Source of the DNA: Armillaria gallica
Lineage: Eukaryota > Basidiomycota > Agaricomycetes > Agaricales > Physalacriaceae
Assembly: GCA_037576215.1 (NCBI GenBank)
Contig: JBANDB010000008.1
Location: 682,001 to 746,000, forward strand
Direction of reading: 5' to 3'
DNA length: 64,000 nt
The notes beneath the pieces are model-generated. The model saw only the letters and a list, made by a program, of their open reading frames with translations, searched no databases and had not been told where the DNA came from. The position numbers were made by a program, and so were the translations under genes. This document shows positions 45,120-58,223 of this stretch, piece after piece. How positions within the stretch are numbered: the first letter of the stretch is position 1; every line of letters starts with the position of its first letter.

Positions 45120-47970
45120 CTCATGTCGCGGATGAGATGGAGGTCAATGACTGACTATTTTGAAACTCCGCGCTTCCTTTTCTTTGGTTGCCGGGATTCC
45201 TCTTTGGGACATCCTCCGGCGATTAAAGCTACAATGATCATTGGTTATTGGGCCTCGTCCTAGCAGTCACTATATTTTCCAGAAGTCAACCTATATGACG
45301 ATTTTATATTGTCCAGTCGCACTCAAGAGCCTCTGCTTGGCGGCTGTTTTTTTTTTCTACATGCTCTACATCCGTTGATGCAAACCAGAAGCCCGAGCTG
45401 CCTCACTTTCTCCCCCGAATGGCCGAGCCACCAAAATGGGGATCCCATTTCTAATGCATATCATCGCGCATACATAATATTAAATATGCCCTTCAATGAG
45501 GCGCTCAACGCAAGATTCGGAGCTCTCATCAAGAATCAGGATCAGCCATTAGTTAATGACCATCATCATTGGATCCAGAGGAACACCATTGCGAATGCCA
45601 GCCATAGTTGTCGTAGAATTTTCCAGTTGGCCCTCTAGCGCGACGGCTGTAGGTCATTTCCTGACAGACCATAGTTTCCTGCCAGTTTCATTCGGATGCG
45701 ATGGATAGGTCGCGAATAGTTGGGAGCAGACATTTGACGCTCACCCTGTTCATCTAAGACTCGCTTCAAGATCCCCATGTCCGGGATTGTCGGTTTCATT
45801 TATAAAATTGACTACGACTATGTGAGCACCGGGGGAATATTCAGAAGAGCGAATCCCCAAGTCGACAAGATTCCGACGGCTTTAAATCTGGATACAATGG
45901 GCTTCAACATTAAAGTTAAAGCTTAATCATATTACCGCTTCCTCTATCACTCAAGACGCCTCGTTGTAGTCACTACGTATGTACTTTGGTCGAATACTGA
46001 TAGCACGGACTGGACAATATATAGGGTTAGACCGAGGTGACATGTACCGTCCGAAGACTCTGATGCGTCCGATCTTTTTCGTGGTAATGTATAGCTGCAC
46101 TCCTGGTAGGTGACGAAGGCGCGCCGGTCGAAATGCAAGAGAAACGGCTGGAACGGAGAAGAGATTTTGAAGCATTCTTTTGACCAGAGCAAAATTCGTC
46201 GGCTTTACCATTAAAAGGAATCCCGACACATCTTGCTGTGGTTGAAAGCCTGTGTCAAAGATTTATACGCTATTCACCCATTTTTGGATTTTCCGTCTCC
46301 GAAATAGCCCCTTGCCAGTCTACACTCGAGTGTTAAAGCCGACAAAATTCACTGCGGTCGAAAAGACTGGGACCTGGGTGGATGGGTGGAAAATATAAAA
46401 TGACCTTTACTGGGAAAGTCGATACATCTTGTTGCGGTCAAAATCAAAAATCTTTTTTCCTTTTCAATTTGACCGGCGCAAGCTAGTACTAGGAATGACA
46501 GCAAATGCGCACGCTATTAAAATGGGTGTTTGCTGCTAGCTTTTTTTGAGAAGCGGCCGAGCAAAGCGGTTCCCCTGAGACCATTAGTCCCAAGGCTAGC
46601 CTAACATGGCGACAGGATGTGCACTCTAGCCGCGCGATCCTCCCGACGACCCAAAAGTAAGAACCCCTGGACTGATATCCGCAACGACCCCACTACGCGT
46701 CCATAAGGCCATACGGAAGGACGGGCGAGCGATAATCAAAGCCTGTAATGAAGCCAAGCGCGGATATTCTTCTGGAGCAACATGCGCACAGCACGAGGAT
46801 GTGCATCGTGATCCTTCTCCCGAGAACTATATGCTCATTGCATAATAGTGCACGATGAGAACTAAGCCTGCACCCCCTTGACACGAATAGCCGAGCCAGA
46901 ATTGGGATCGATGCTACTAGTACGTACTTTTAGGCGTCAGACATGCGAACCTTGATATCTATATTTTATACACCAGCCGGAGCCAATAATTACAGACCTG
47001 TGAGAGATAGCATGTTGAGTGGATAGGATATTCAGGTTATTGCAGCACAGCAGCATCTGAGAGATTTGATCGTCAAGTTGCAGTAATAGGCACTCCCTGG
47101 TGGAGCGATCGGTCACTGGTTAATCCGACATTTATCCTGAGAACCTGTGCGATATCCCAATGCAAACTTCAACTGAAGAAGAGCCAGTGAGTGCACGATT
47201 TATGCACGATGATCATCGCTGCAGGAGCAACAGTGAGAAGCTGTGGAGTATTCGTTTAGGGAAGTGAAGACCAGCATGTACTTCAGTTTGTGAACATGCC
47301 GAATTCCATTCACAGAGATTTCTTGCAGATGAACCCATCGACATCGTAGATCGTTATGGAAGACATTATCGATAAATTTAACTTATTGAGCACAGCCACT
47401 GCTGACAAACCAAACGCTAAGTAACCGGAATAGCTTTGTGTTTCCCATCTCCCATGATATGATTCTGGGCTGGCCTTTCCTACCATGATGGCCCGGCTAT
47501 TTCTCATGAATTGTGGGTGTAAAATGTTTTGGACATATCCATCGCCGCTGCCGCAAAAGGGATATATCCGTATCTGGAATCACTCAGCAAATGTCATTTG
47601 TGCGGGCATTTGAGGCCGCCTCAGAACAGTATCCAAAGCAATAGACTCCGTGAAAAGGACTGATAATCACCGATGTCCTTGAGGCTCAAAACTTTCCTGA
47701 TACTTCGTATATTTCTTCGCGGCGGATTCGAAGACATCTTATATGCATAGGGTCCAGCCTTCTACGATTCAATGAAGAGATGAGGTCAGTTCCGAGTTGC
47801 ACGTGGACCTCTTCGTGTCATTGTTAAATATATCTTTCAGATCCGGAACAGGGAAATTCTGTGTGGAAACGAGCAAAAACTCACCGCCATACCCGCAGTC
47901 AGGGATAAAGATACAAAAGTCCTGAGACCAGGATCAACGCCCTTGATCACGCTTCCTCTTCTACAAAAGC
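45120..47970. other. 2.8-kb gene-poor stretch
   Basis: No gene recognised. Minus frames at 45947-46229 are open in two phases but without a known domain. A 16-bp inverted pair (aaattcgtcggcttta near 46194 and its complement near 46334) and a related pair of atacatcttg/cacatcttgc motifs (46220, 46420) hint at an old repeat. Sequence from about 47580 belongs to the tandem GH16 duplication. Confidence 0.45.
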
Positions 47971-49690
47971 ATGAAAACCTCCACACTCTCTAGTTTGTTT
48001 TCCCATATTCTCTTCTCCCATGCGCTCTATGCCCCGTTACGCGAATACGCGGGACAAAGCTTCTTTAATGGGTGGGACTTTCCTGGCAATTACGATAATA
48101 CCACTTGGGGTGCGTGCTCTTTTCTCCCGCGCACACTCATTAAACGTATTGATTCTAGGGAACGTCACATTTGTCGACCAGGCTACCGGATCCGCGAAAA
48201 ACCTAGCATACGTCAACGACGCTGGTAACGCCATCTTAAGGGTCGACAACTCTACCGATATCACTGGTACTGGACTCGTTTATCGCGACTCGGTAGGTCC
48301 ACAAGATGAAGATGTGATATGTTGTTGATGCTCCAATGTAGGTCAAGTTAATGTCTCAGGATCTCTATCCATTGGGAAGCCTCATTACAATAGACATTGT
48401 TCATATGCCATATGGATGTTCGGCACGTTAAAAAAGTCTTTTCCTTCTTGTTCCGACCTAATATCAATGAGCAGGTTTGGCCTTCGTTCTGGACTTTCGG
48501 AGGCACCGACTTGGAGTGGCCTATGTTTGGGGAGATCGACATCATCGAAGGTATTAACCTTATGACGAACAACCAAATGGCACTGCACCACAACGATTCA
48601 TCCTGTTTGCAACCCCCGAACCCTGGACAGAGCGGACAAACACTCAATGGTGACTGCAGCAACGGAGCAGGGAGCGTTGGATGTCGTGTCGCTGAAACTA
48701 AGCCGAACAGTTTTGGGGAGAGCTTTGCCCAGAACGGTGGAGGTGCCTTCGCGTTGCAATTCGACGTATCTGGAGCTTTCGTTTGGTTTTGGTCGGTATG
48801 TGTCCTCGCGTTCTCGTACAAAATGGCGTCTGATTTTTCCATATGAAGAGACAAAACATACCCAAGTCCCTCACTTCGGCCACATCGACGTCGAACATGG
48901 ATACGACCGATTGGGGCTTACCATCAGCATCATTTCCGTCTAGTGGATGCGATCTTCAGAAGCTGTTCAAGCCGCAGAAGCTGATTCTCGATATCACACT
49001 TTGTGGAGATTGGTATGAGCAACTTGTATCGCTAGATAATCTTTCTCACAACTTCATAAATAGGGCTGGCGTACCTAGCATATTCAATACACAGTGCTCC
49101 GGAAATTGCGTACGTAGAGAGTCTTTTGTCTCAGATTTCCTGGCGAATAATCTCCTTGCAGGTGCAAGATTATGTCATAGGCCCAGGAAGCCCGAAGTAC
49201 GACAACGCGTGGTTCGAGATATCGTATCTTAGAACGTATACTGCTATCGCCGGCAATGCCTCCTCTTCAAGCAGTGGGGCGGTAGAGACTGCCACTGGAA
49301 CGACAACTCATGTGGTGACGAGTACTTCTGGGGGAGCATCTTCTGGTGCAGCTTCTGCCTCTACAACGTCTTCCACGTCTTCAGCTGGACGTTCTTATTC
49401 CACGATTTCTTGGATTTCCGCAGGGTGTTTGCTACTGGGTCTCGTCTCGCTGGGGCTGTAGCGGTATAGTTCCTTCGGTTTTCCATTGTCTTTTTGATAT
49501 GATTATACCCCTTGCTTACATATGCAGACTTGATAGAAAACAGGTACTTGTATCGTTTTAATGTCCGTTCTCGAGTCTATTTCTCGTTTGAAATATGCTG
49601 TCTCTCTTCATTCACCACTACGATCGTCAGATTGTTCAAAACCAAAGTCTGGGTCGACATCGAGCATGGTCGCTTTTACCTGATGCGTTC
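47580..49690 (+). repeat. Tandem duplication unit 1 (GH16)
   Basis: About 2.1 kb comprising upstream DNA, the GH16 gene and about 230 bp downstream. The same order recurs at about 51390-53520 in the same orientation. Shared landmarks include the upstream block catacccgca...cagggataa...gatacaaaagtcc and the downstream block cgccagattgttc. Confidence 0.8.
47971..49461 (+). CDS. GPI-anchored GH16 endo-beta-glucanase-like, copy 1
   Basis: Exons 47971-48109, 48159-48292, 48342-48422, 48475-48795, 48849-49012, 49064-49109 and 49162-49461 give 394 aa. A signal peptide (LSSLFSHILFSHALYA) comes first. The GH16 fold carries VWPSFWTFGG and the catalytic motif GEIDIIEG near residue 140, with conserved Cys (GCDLQKLF, DITLCGDW, CSGNC). 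The Ser/Thr-rich stalk SSSSSGAVETATGTTTH is followed by a hydrophobic end (AGCLLLGLVSLGL), which fits a GPI anchor signal. Such enzymes cut or remodel beta-1,3(4)-glucan at the fungal cell wall. Intron 3 has a GC...AG border (GCACGT), also found in copy 2. Confidence 0.88.
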
Positions 49691-51389
49691 GTGCGTATGC
49701 GTTAAATACACTTGCTTTTGCGTTATGTATGTTATCAATGCGTCGCACAAAATCTGTTCCACAATACGTTCAATACATGTGCATGCGTAACAGAGGTGCG
49801 TTTTGTTGCTATTTTGTTTTCTCCGTACGACAAGACGTGTGTTTCTCCAGCGTTATCGTCCGACTACAAGCAACTGCCAAATATTCCGCTCATAGGTCAT
49901 TTTTGAAATGACTGAACGAATCAAACTTCTTTTTGCTTTCCTTGCGTCATAACACGTTGAGGGACCCAGAATAAGACAAGACCGATATTATGTCGAATGT
50001 TTCGTCTGCCTCAAACCCAGCGGCCCTGGACAACTATGTCTCAGCGTCAGACTTCCTACGCTTATTGGCTAGTTGTTTCCATGCTGCGACTCTTTCTAAC
50101 ACGGCGATTAGAGCTATCCGTTTCTACTCTCTCCTATATTTCTTCTGAATCTTGCTCTTACCAGAACATGAAATATGTACTCCTTCATCTTAGCGATCCG
50201 TTTACTCGGCACCAAAATTGTATCAACGATACTCATCTACTCAACACGGTGTTATTTAATTCATCCTTCTGATAACAACTGATGTGTTGAATTCAGAGGG
50301 CCTTCACGCGGCACTATTCAAGGACGGCGGAAGAACGACTTCAACATCAAAGCAATATGCCGTTCTCATTACCGCTTGCAAGTTGTATGTTGTAGCTATC
50401 ATCGTTTTTTATACGCGTGCTTACGGTCTTAGGCTAGGTCTCAACTACTTTGTCGAAATAAATTCTTTTGTTGCATTGCGCCTTTTTTTTTACTTCACCA
50501 GTCGGACGATGAAAGCAGCTCTGGCTGCGGTGTGAATGCCGTTTTATTCTCTTTCTTTCTCTGGCTTTCCCTTCCTCACTCAAGTTGCTTCTCTTGCATT
50601 GTTGGTCAGTTAGCGTTCGCCTCTCCTCTTACTGCCTCAGATTACAACTTTGCGCGCGCCTTAACAGAATGACCACTTGAGCCTGATGCCCAATTTCTCA
50701 CGCAGGATTGTACTGACCAAAGTGAAGTTCTCAATGAAGGCGACACTAAACTAGGATCGACACATATGAAGTCGAGGTCTCTCGTGAATATTGACGATCT
50801 CATCCCGCTATCCGATATTAATGCTGGGGCGTCAGTACATGGTTTTTGTGAAAGCTCTGAGAATTTATTCTTATTTTAGGTCGAATCAAGGCGCTTGTTG
50901 ACGCCGGTCCAACTGATAAATCCTCCGTACCTCTATTCCCCAAGCGACTCGTGAACCTGCAGCGTCCGCTGTTCTTTGCCGTCTTGTGAATGGATGTTTT
51001 ATTTCGGTTGAGCGAAACCGTAGGGCACATGGGATGCCCAAGACAAATCATCTTAACGTTCCGTTTCACTGTCAGGCTGATGCCGCTCGTCCGACATCCT
51101 CAACCACACACCACGAGAACGACTGTTCCAGATCCAGAGCCGAAGCCGGATCCTAACGCCTACTACTGCAAATACTGTACACTACGGGTTGGCGCAACAA
51201 TACAACAACGCCCATGTCCTGCCGCAGATGGGAAGGAACGGAATAACTTCATGCCTCTCGACTATTCGGACGTTCCGAGCTGGGATTTTATCAACCATCA
51301 TTATTCCTTCTCATTGACCGCGGAAAGCACATCTTCAAGCCACCGCCGAGGGAAAAGGGATTTAAAACCTCCGTGTCGCATTCAATAAT
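49462..51389. other. Spacer between tandem GH16 genes
   Basis: No secure gene. A plus frame at 50990-51388 has a CKYC pair but no homologue within the window. Downstream duplication text ends near 49690. Confidence 0.4.
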
Positions 51390-53520
51390 TTGTTGGTGCG
51401 GACATTTCAGGCCGCCGAAGAATCCTCATAAGTAGACGCTGTGAAAAGGTTTGATAGTCATCGATATCCCAGAGGCTCAAACTTTACTGATGCCTCATAT
51501 ATTTCCGCAGGTCCAATTTGGATGGCTTTAAAGACAGTCAAGCTTTCGATGCAGTGGAGAACTCAGAAACAGATGTGATCAGTTCCAAGCCGCACGTCGA
51601 CCTCGTCTTGTAGGCATCATCATCAAGCTGCGGCGCGTCTATTATATACTGTATATATATCAGACCCAGGACACAAGACTTCTGCGGAAAAACCAGGAAA
51701 AATTCCGACCGTCATACCCGCAATCAGGGATAAGGATACAAAAGTCCAGAGACCCTGAGGCTCAACGACACACATTTCCTTCTCCACGGCACCATGGGGA
51801 CCTCAATGCTTCTCTTATTTTCACATATTCTCTTCTGCGATGCTCTCTATGCCCCGTTGCGCGAGTACGCAGGGCAGAGCTTCTTTAATGGGTGGAACTT
51901 CCCAGGCAATTACGATAATACCACTTCAGGTGCGTGTCCTCTTACTTCTCGCGCAAGTTGCCCAACGCAAACTTAACGTGCTGAACGTAGGGAGCGTCAT
52001 ATTTGTTGACCAGGCTACTGCTACTGCGAACAAACTTGCATATGTTAACGACGCTGGTAACGCTATCTTAAGGGTAGATAACTCTACAGATATTACTGGT
52101 ACTGGAGTCGATCGTAACTCGGTAGGCCCATAAAGCGGGGCTGTAATTTGTTTGTTGACACACTGCTGTAGGTCAAGTTGATTTCTCAGGATCTCTATCC
52201 ATTGGGAAGCCTCATCACAATAGACATTGTTCATATGCCATATGGATGTTCGGCACGTTCAAAAGGTCTTTTCCCACTCGCTCCGACCTAATATCCATAT
52301 GAACAGGTTTGGCCTGCTTTTTGGACCTTCGGAGGCACGGACTTGGAGTGGCCTATGTTCGGGGAGATCGACATCGTCGAAGGTGTTAACCTTATGACGA
52401 ACAACCAAATGGCACTGCACCACAATGATTCATCCTGCGTGCAACCTTCGAACCCTGGACAGAGTGGACGAACGCTCAATACAGATTGCAACAACGGATC
52501 ACCAGCAGGGAGCACTGGATGCGCTGTCGCTGAGACTAAGCCGAACAGTTTTGGGGAGGGTTTTAACCAGAACGGCGGAGGTGCCTTCGCGTTACAATTC
52601 GACGTGTCTGGGGCGTATATTTGGTTTTGGTCGGTAGGCGTGCTCCTTGTATGTATGAAATCGCGTCTAACTTTTAATATGAAGAGACAAAACATACCCA
52701 AGTCCCTCACTTCGGCCACGTCGACGTCGAACATGGATACGACCGATTGGGGCTTACCATCAGCATCATTTCCGTCTAGTGGATGTGATCTCCAAAAACT
52801 ATTCAAGCCGCAGAAGCTGATTCTCGATATCACACTTTGTGGAACTTGGTGCGGGCAACTTTTGTCGCTGAATAATCTTTCTCATAGCTTCATAAATAGG
52901 GCTGGCATACCTAGCATATTCAGTACCCAGTGCTCCGGGAATTGCGTACGTAGAGAGTCTTTCGTCTCAGATTTCCCGGCGAATAATCTCCTTGTAGATA
53001 CAAGATTATGTCATGGGTCCAGGAAGCCCGAAGTACGACAACGCGTGGTTCGAGATATCGTATCTTAGAACGTATACTGCTATTGCCGGCAATGTCACCT
53101 CTGCAAGCAGTGGGGCAGTAGAGACTGCTACTGGAACAACAACTCATGTGGTGACGGGTACTTCTGGGGGAGCAACGGCATCTTCTGGTGCAGCTTCTGC
53201 ATCTGCTACTACCTCTTCCACGTCTTCAGCTACTAGGACGCTCTCACTCCCCCATTTCTTCAATTTTCGCAGGGTGCTTGCTACCGGGTCTCGTCTCGCT
53301 GGGCTCGTAGCGGTGTGGGTTCTTCGGTGTTTAATTGTCTTTTGATACCCCTTGCTTACATATGTTAACTTGTTAGAAAACATCGCTTTAAAGTCCGTTC
53401 TCGAGTACATTGCCCCTGTTTCAAACATATGTAGTACTCTGTCTCCTCTTATTCACCATCATGAGCGCCAGATTGTTCGAAATTAAAGGATGAGCCGACA
53501 TCGCAATCGCCATCCTATTA
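51390..53520 (+). repeat. Tandem duplication unit 2 (GH16)
   Basis: The second copy of the 2.1-kb unit, in direct orientation and about 3.8 kb from the first. Exons 5 and 6 are nearly identical to copy 1, while the promoter has diverged and has an extra TATATATA-rich stretch near 51640. Confidence 0.8.
51794..53345 (+). CDS. GH16 endo-beta-glucanase-like, copy 2 with altered tail
   Basis: Exons 51794-51929, 51991-52121, 52172-52252, 52307-52633, 52685-52848, 52900-52945 and 52998-53345 give 410 aa. The signal peptide (MLLLFSHILFCDALYA) and catalytic GEIDIVEG are intact. Relative to copy 1, about 4 nt are gained near 53230, after the TSSTSSA stalk. The ancestral end (a C-L-L-P-G-L-V type tail) is therefore read in another frame. 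The new frame happens to end in a hydrophobic run (LAGLVAVWVLRCLIVF), so anchoring might survive. Intron 3 keeps the GC donor. The role is cell-wall beta-glucan hydrolysis or transfer, as for copy 1. Confidence 0.82.
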
Positions 53521-55546
53521 ACTGTCAAGCCAAGTGTCGTCTATGACTCCCCAATGACCCGCGAAGTCTCAAGACTACATCAGGAAAGGTGTTTCTGTCG
53601 GTATAGACACAGCTCTGTTATATAGTGCTAGATAGCGAAATTCTGTTCCTGGGAACTATAGAGTCCTATGTAGAGTCCTACAAGAGATATATAGAACCAT
53701 AGAACCATAGCTTCCTATCGACGACGTGCTCCACTTGCATGTTTTGACATCGCGGGTACCTCGCTCATATCCGAAGTTTCGGTTCCCCAAGTGGAAGGAC
53801 CCTGAACACAATCGGTATACTGTCCTTTCCTGTATGGAAGCACCGGCGGAGGACCCCTTACGCTTACAAATACTTCCAGTATATGCAACGAGGGGTGCTT
53901 TAGGCCTTATGTTGCCTAAATCCCGCAACATTTTGCCCCGCAGGGAGCAAAAATTTGCTACTTTTGGGCCTTATTTGATTCCTTCGTAAGCAACAACCCC
54001 CTCCTTATGCCTTACGAAGGTTCAAAATAGGCAACGCAACCGACCCCCTCTTACGCCTTACGTTGCTTCCATACAGGAAAGGACAGTATTTACCAGCACG
54101 AACAGCCATCTCACGCACGCACGTAAGTACCTTCTCCTCTCTCCTTTGAAGTCCTGCTATACTAATAAGTTGACTCTTGCCTTAATTTCAGGCTCCATAT
54201 ATGTATCAGTATGTGAACGCGTCAAATTTTCCTTCGGTTTCTGATGTATGCCCGGTACTGGTAGAAGTCGAAGCTTAGTAGCACGTAAATCGTACATAGT
54301 ACTTGTTCTGTTGACCGTAATTAGTCGAGTACTACCGATGAATATATTCTGATGCCATATTCACAACCGTATCATGTCAGTTGCAACCTAATAAACAAAT
54401 TTCAAAGCATATGGTTGTCGCTACAAATAAATTTCAAAAACCTACTCATAGTACTCATAGTGCCATACCCTCATATCCATATAGCAGAGGCTCTAGTATA
54501 TAGTGCTATCATACTTCGAGGCCTATTATAAAGGACTGTATAGGGGGGTACATCATAGGAATACTATGTCGCTATATACCTCTATATACTGTGTCCGCAT
54601 TTTCCTGATGTAAGCGGTTTGGTATGTCCTTTAAATTACACATCTCCGGCAACAAAAATTAAAACCGTCTATAAGCACGTTTCTGATGCCGGTGCAGCAC
54701 CCGGATTCAATCAGGCGATTGCGTGTATGGTCGCGGCGGTCGGCGTGGGTTATATTGTTGGAGCACGATCTGGCCCGGCTGCGAGACCGGCACTATGTAT
54801 GTTGGTTTCTTCTGTCACGCTACTATTCTGAAGAGCTTTCAATTCAGTTTCGATGACTTTGACATGGGGAGTCCTGAGCCTCATAACGTGCGCAACTTCC
54901 AGAGGAAGTGCTTCACTGCTGTTTAGTGGGATCAATCATGTCCTCTTCAGTGGGCTGTCGTACTATTTTGACTCTTCCCTTGTCAAGTAGCGTGGAGCTT
55001 ATGTTTGGTAAAACATTCAACCCCGCTACTTATGTCACGTCGTACATGCTATGGTCACTAGAACTTAAGATGCTCGTAGAAAACGAAATATGTGCTGTCG
55101 GTCACATAAGCTCTGCTACGAACGTTTCATTGACATTTATCGACATGTTGTACATTGGCCTGCCCGGATATTGATTAAGTAAAGTAAAAGTTGAAAGCTG
55201 GTGAACGAGGGTACGCCGGGTCCGAGAAATCCCGTGAATCACACATGGGTGAACCACCATAGCCTGGATTGCCCGCAGGCTTGCTCATCTATCAGCGCCA
55301 GATTACGGAGAGCAACGACCAGCACGGAATCTCCACTAGGATCCGCTGATCAGATGCATTTAGTCAACATTTAGTAGTATTACTTTGAGCGAAGGGTCGT
55401 TTTATTTCCCTGTCGCCATACAGAAACATCGCTGCGGTCGGCTGTCGTCGCTCGAAAAGTATTCCGTCGCCTGAGGGACGTGAGGAAGTTCGGACCGGTC
55501 GCCTGGAGGAAGGCCATGGAAACTGACTAAGCAACATGATCGGAAG
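53346..55546. other. AT-rich intergenic with a MITE
   Basis: Apart from the element at 53820-54086 no gene is supported. Runs of TATAG/CTATA motifs occur at 53650-53710 and 54470-54600. A 70-codon frame at 54619-54831 with a hydrophobic middle (IACMVAAVGVGYIVGA) is unclassified and may be a relic. Confidence 0.45.
53820..54086. mobile_element. TA-flanked MITE-like element
   Basis: 267 bp with perfect 23-bp inverted ends, beginning CTGTCCTTTCCTGTATGG and ending with the complement. Each end is bordered by TA (53818-53819 and 54087-54088). The interior is built from short complementary pieces (ccttacg/cgtaagg) and has no coding capacity. The TA duplication suggests Tc1/mariner-type mobilisation. 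Confidence 0.8.
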
Positions 55547-56971
55547 ATGACTAAGCATGTAAGCACGCAGGATGCACGCCTGTCCACCCTACCACCAGCA
55601 CATTTTTCCGTCGACGCCGCCATGCCTAACATTTATCGGACACGAACTCCTCCATATCTCTCAGAACCTGATGTCAATGACCCCGGGCCTTCGCCAATCG
55701 ACGCCGACGACTCTATCGTGCTTTCGGACCTTGTGCGGACCGGTGAAGCCTCTCGCCTTCGACGACGAGGTGCAATGCGACTCGACCACGGCCACACAGC
55801 GTCGCAAACAGGAGCTGCCAGCGTAATAGCGCCCAATGCTGGCGCCGTTGTGGTAGATTCACCGTCATGGGAGTCGGATCCAGAGGACCGAGACCCAATT
55901 CTGGAGCCGGCGTTGAGCAGGAACGACCGGAGTTTGAGGTATTCGCGCAGCCAGAGGGAAGTTTCGCGACATATGAAGGACGAGTATACATGGACCTTGT
56001 TCTGTGGAGGCCATGAAGAGGACACTGTACTGGAGGAACCATTGTCACACGACTCGAGAGGTCCTTTTGTGCCGTCTATTATGCCTCTGTACCCGCCGAC
56101 TGCTCAATCGTCGCCATCGTCTCTCAAGCGAACGAGCCGTAGAACCAATGGCTGTGGGGCTCTCGTTCATATGCGAGCGACACCCCGGCAGCGTTTGGGA
56201 GTGTGGACCGCGAAAAGTGAAGCGTCGGATGCTGTCGTGGCCATGGACTCTTCGTACTTTGATCGTTCTGCCGTCGCAAAAATCCTCAGGAGTGCCTGCG
56301 GATGCGTACGCGAAGGTGTCGGCTGTGCTGTATGGTAAGGATCCCACATCCATTCCAAATCTATGTTCATTAACTCTTTTTTCAGTGGAAACCCTTTGGG
56401 TACCCGGTATAGGCCATGTAAAACTGCCGGAGATAGTATCTTCACCACTCCGTCGAATATTTCAGCACCACGCTGTCCCCAGGGCCCTCGATATTGGCAC
56501 GCCTCCAACCAATCCCAATCTACACCTGGAACCTATAATCCCGAATTCTATATCTACACCTTCTTCTCAACAGCTGTTTCTTCAGCTCCGGGTTACACGT
56601 TCCCACCACGGCTTCCTCATCATTCATCCTCGACCCTCTCTTCTTCGTCACAACGGCAGCAGTCATCTTCATATGCGTTTCTGCCGCCACCGCCACCTCT
56701 GGTTGAAGTCGATGATACCGAAGAGCCGACACCCACCTTTGGTAACATCATGTTCTCTCGTGTAATGACTTCGTCACCGACACAACTATCCGACGTCGGG
56801 GAAGATGATCGCGAGTCAGACCGAGGCGATGACTATACCCTACCATTACCGGCTGACTGGGCAGATTTTGCCAACCGAGCGCCGCTTGACCCCGACGGCG
56901 AATTCCTAACCGACGCTGAGGCACCCAACTCTCCAGACAAGAACGAGGTCATGCTCATTCCAGAGCGGTAG
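55547..56971 (+). CDS. Conserved Cys-motif protein, unclassified
   Basis: Exons 55547-56334 and 56386-56971 join across a 51-nt intron to 457 aa. An Asp/Ser-rich disordered N-terminus with an acidic stretch (DSPSWESDPEDRDPILEPAL) precedes YTWTLFCGG. The sequence CGCVREGVGCAVCGNPLGTRYRPC (about residues 252-275) is formed across the splice and looks like a zinc-binding knuckle. The C-terminal 170 residues are Pro/Ser-rich and acidic. Several Agaricomycete proteins carry a similar CGNPLG motif as far as I recall, but I cannot assign a function. The start may instead be the ATG at 55622. Confidence 0.65.
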
Positions 56972-58223
56972 TGGCCCGTGCATTAGTCACTTGAGTGTTT
57001 ATACTCATAAGTTTTCGAGTGTTGCATCTTATATTTTCATCACATTCCACGGAATCTTCGCCATAACTTTCTCATATGGACTCATCTTTGTTTTATATAT
57101 AATCGCACATCATCTATTACCTACTTCGACTGTATATTACATTGGCATGCATCTTATACCCTGGCATATTCGTAGCCCTGTATTATACGTCTTAAGTATT
57201 ACACCGACCATGCTCAAAAAATGTCTCTTGCCAGCGTAGCGATGCAATTGGACAGAATATTATATCAGGATCTGGAGTGGGACGTGGCTGCGTCAACTTA
57301 TCCAACTGTTGGCTTATCACCACAACAAGAAATCTCCATAGTGCCGCGTGTTTCGTTTGAGGCAACAACAAAGGAACCTTGGTAGCTGTAACTCTTTCCA
57401 ACAATCGCAAAACCTCGGCTACGGAGGCTGTTGGAATTGCAAAAGCCAAGCGACATCGGATCGTCGCTACGGGCGCGAATCAGTCTTAGAGGAAGGCAAC
57501 ACATCTCAACGAAGAGACTATTATTACTACGGAATCAAAACATAGACCAGCTGCGCTCTGCGCTTGACCACATCACATTGTCCTAACAACTCTCTTCGAG
57601 TCGCAGTCGTCGGTGTAAACAGTGTGACCCGTTAGATGGAGACGCAACAAGTACCGCTTGTGTTCGGAGAAGCAACATCCAGCAACTAAGCGCCACTTGT
57701 GAGTTCTAGATGAAGACGCCACAGCAATGCGAATCCTGGTTCAAAGGATCTTTCCGATTCTTGACATTCACCCACACCGGCTATTCGTATAGCGAGACGA
57801 GTGGTCTGGGTCGGTGCCAGTCGCATCGAGTGTAGGCATCGTGACCTCGGCCAAAAGACAGACAGATAGGTACGCCTATCTAAATGGTATCGTCACTGTA
57901 TGCATTCATGTCGTGGTACAAACCTCGTACACTGTTCTCCAGAAGTTTTCGAGGAAACTGAAGCTAACACGTTGTAAACGCGCTGGAGCCTAACCTACTA
58001 TGGGAGCAAAAGAGTATATGCAGGTACGCCATGAGGTCCCCACGCTCAGGTTTCGTGCCAGCCCTCTGCCGCGTGATCTGTTACATGGCCAGTAGACCAC
58101 CTCGTCAATCCCACGTAGCCAAAAATAAGCCGCAGATAAAAAGAATTAATTGACCGAAACAATGATACAGGGAAGTCCAGCAGTGAAATGAAATGCATGC
58201 GGTGAGCAAATCTATACCCGGAC
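56972..58223. other. Intergenic, nothing recognised
   Basis: Convergent 3' flanks of the Cys-motif gene and the coatomer gene. Only short frames; no repeats or RNA gene recognised. Confidence 0.5.

Noticed and set aside
56004..56765. 253-codon frame inside the Cys-motif gene
   Set aside because: It is a shadow frame of the real two-exon gene, crossing its intron without splice logic.
57640..57740. Possible tRNA-like folding near gttcaa-type text
   Set aside because: No acceptor stem or consistent A and B boxes could be drawn.
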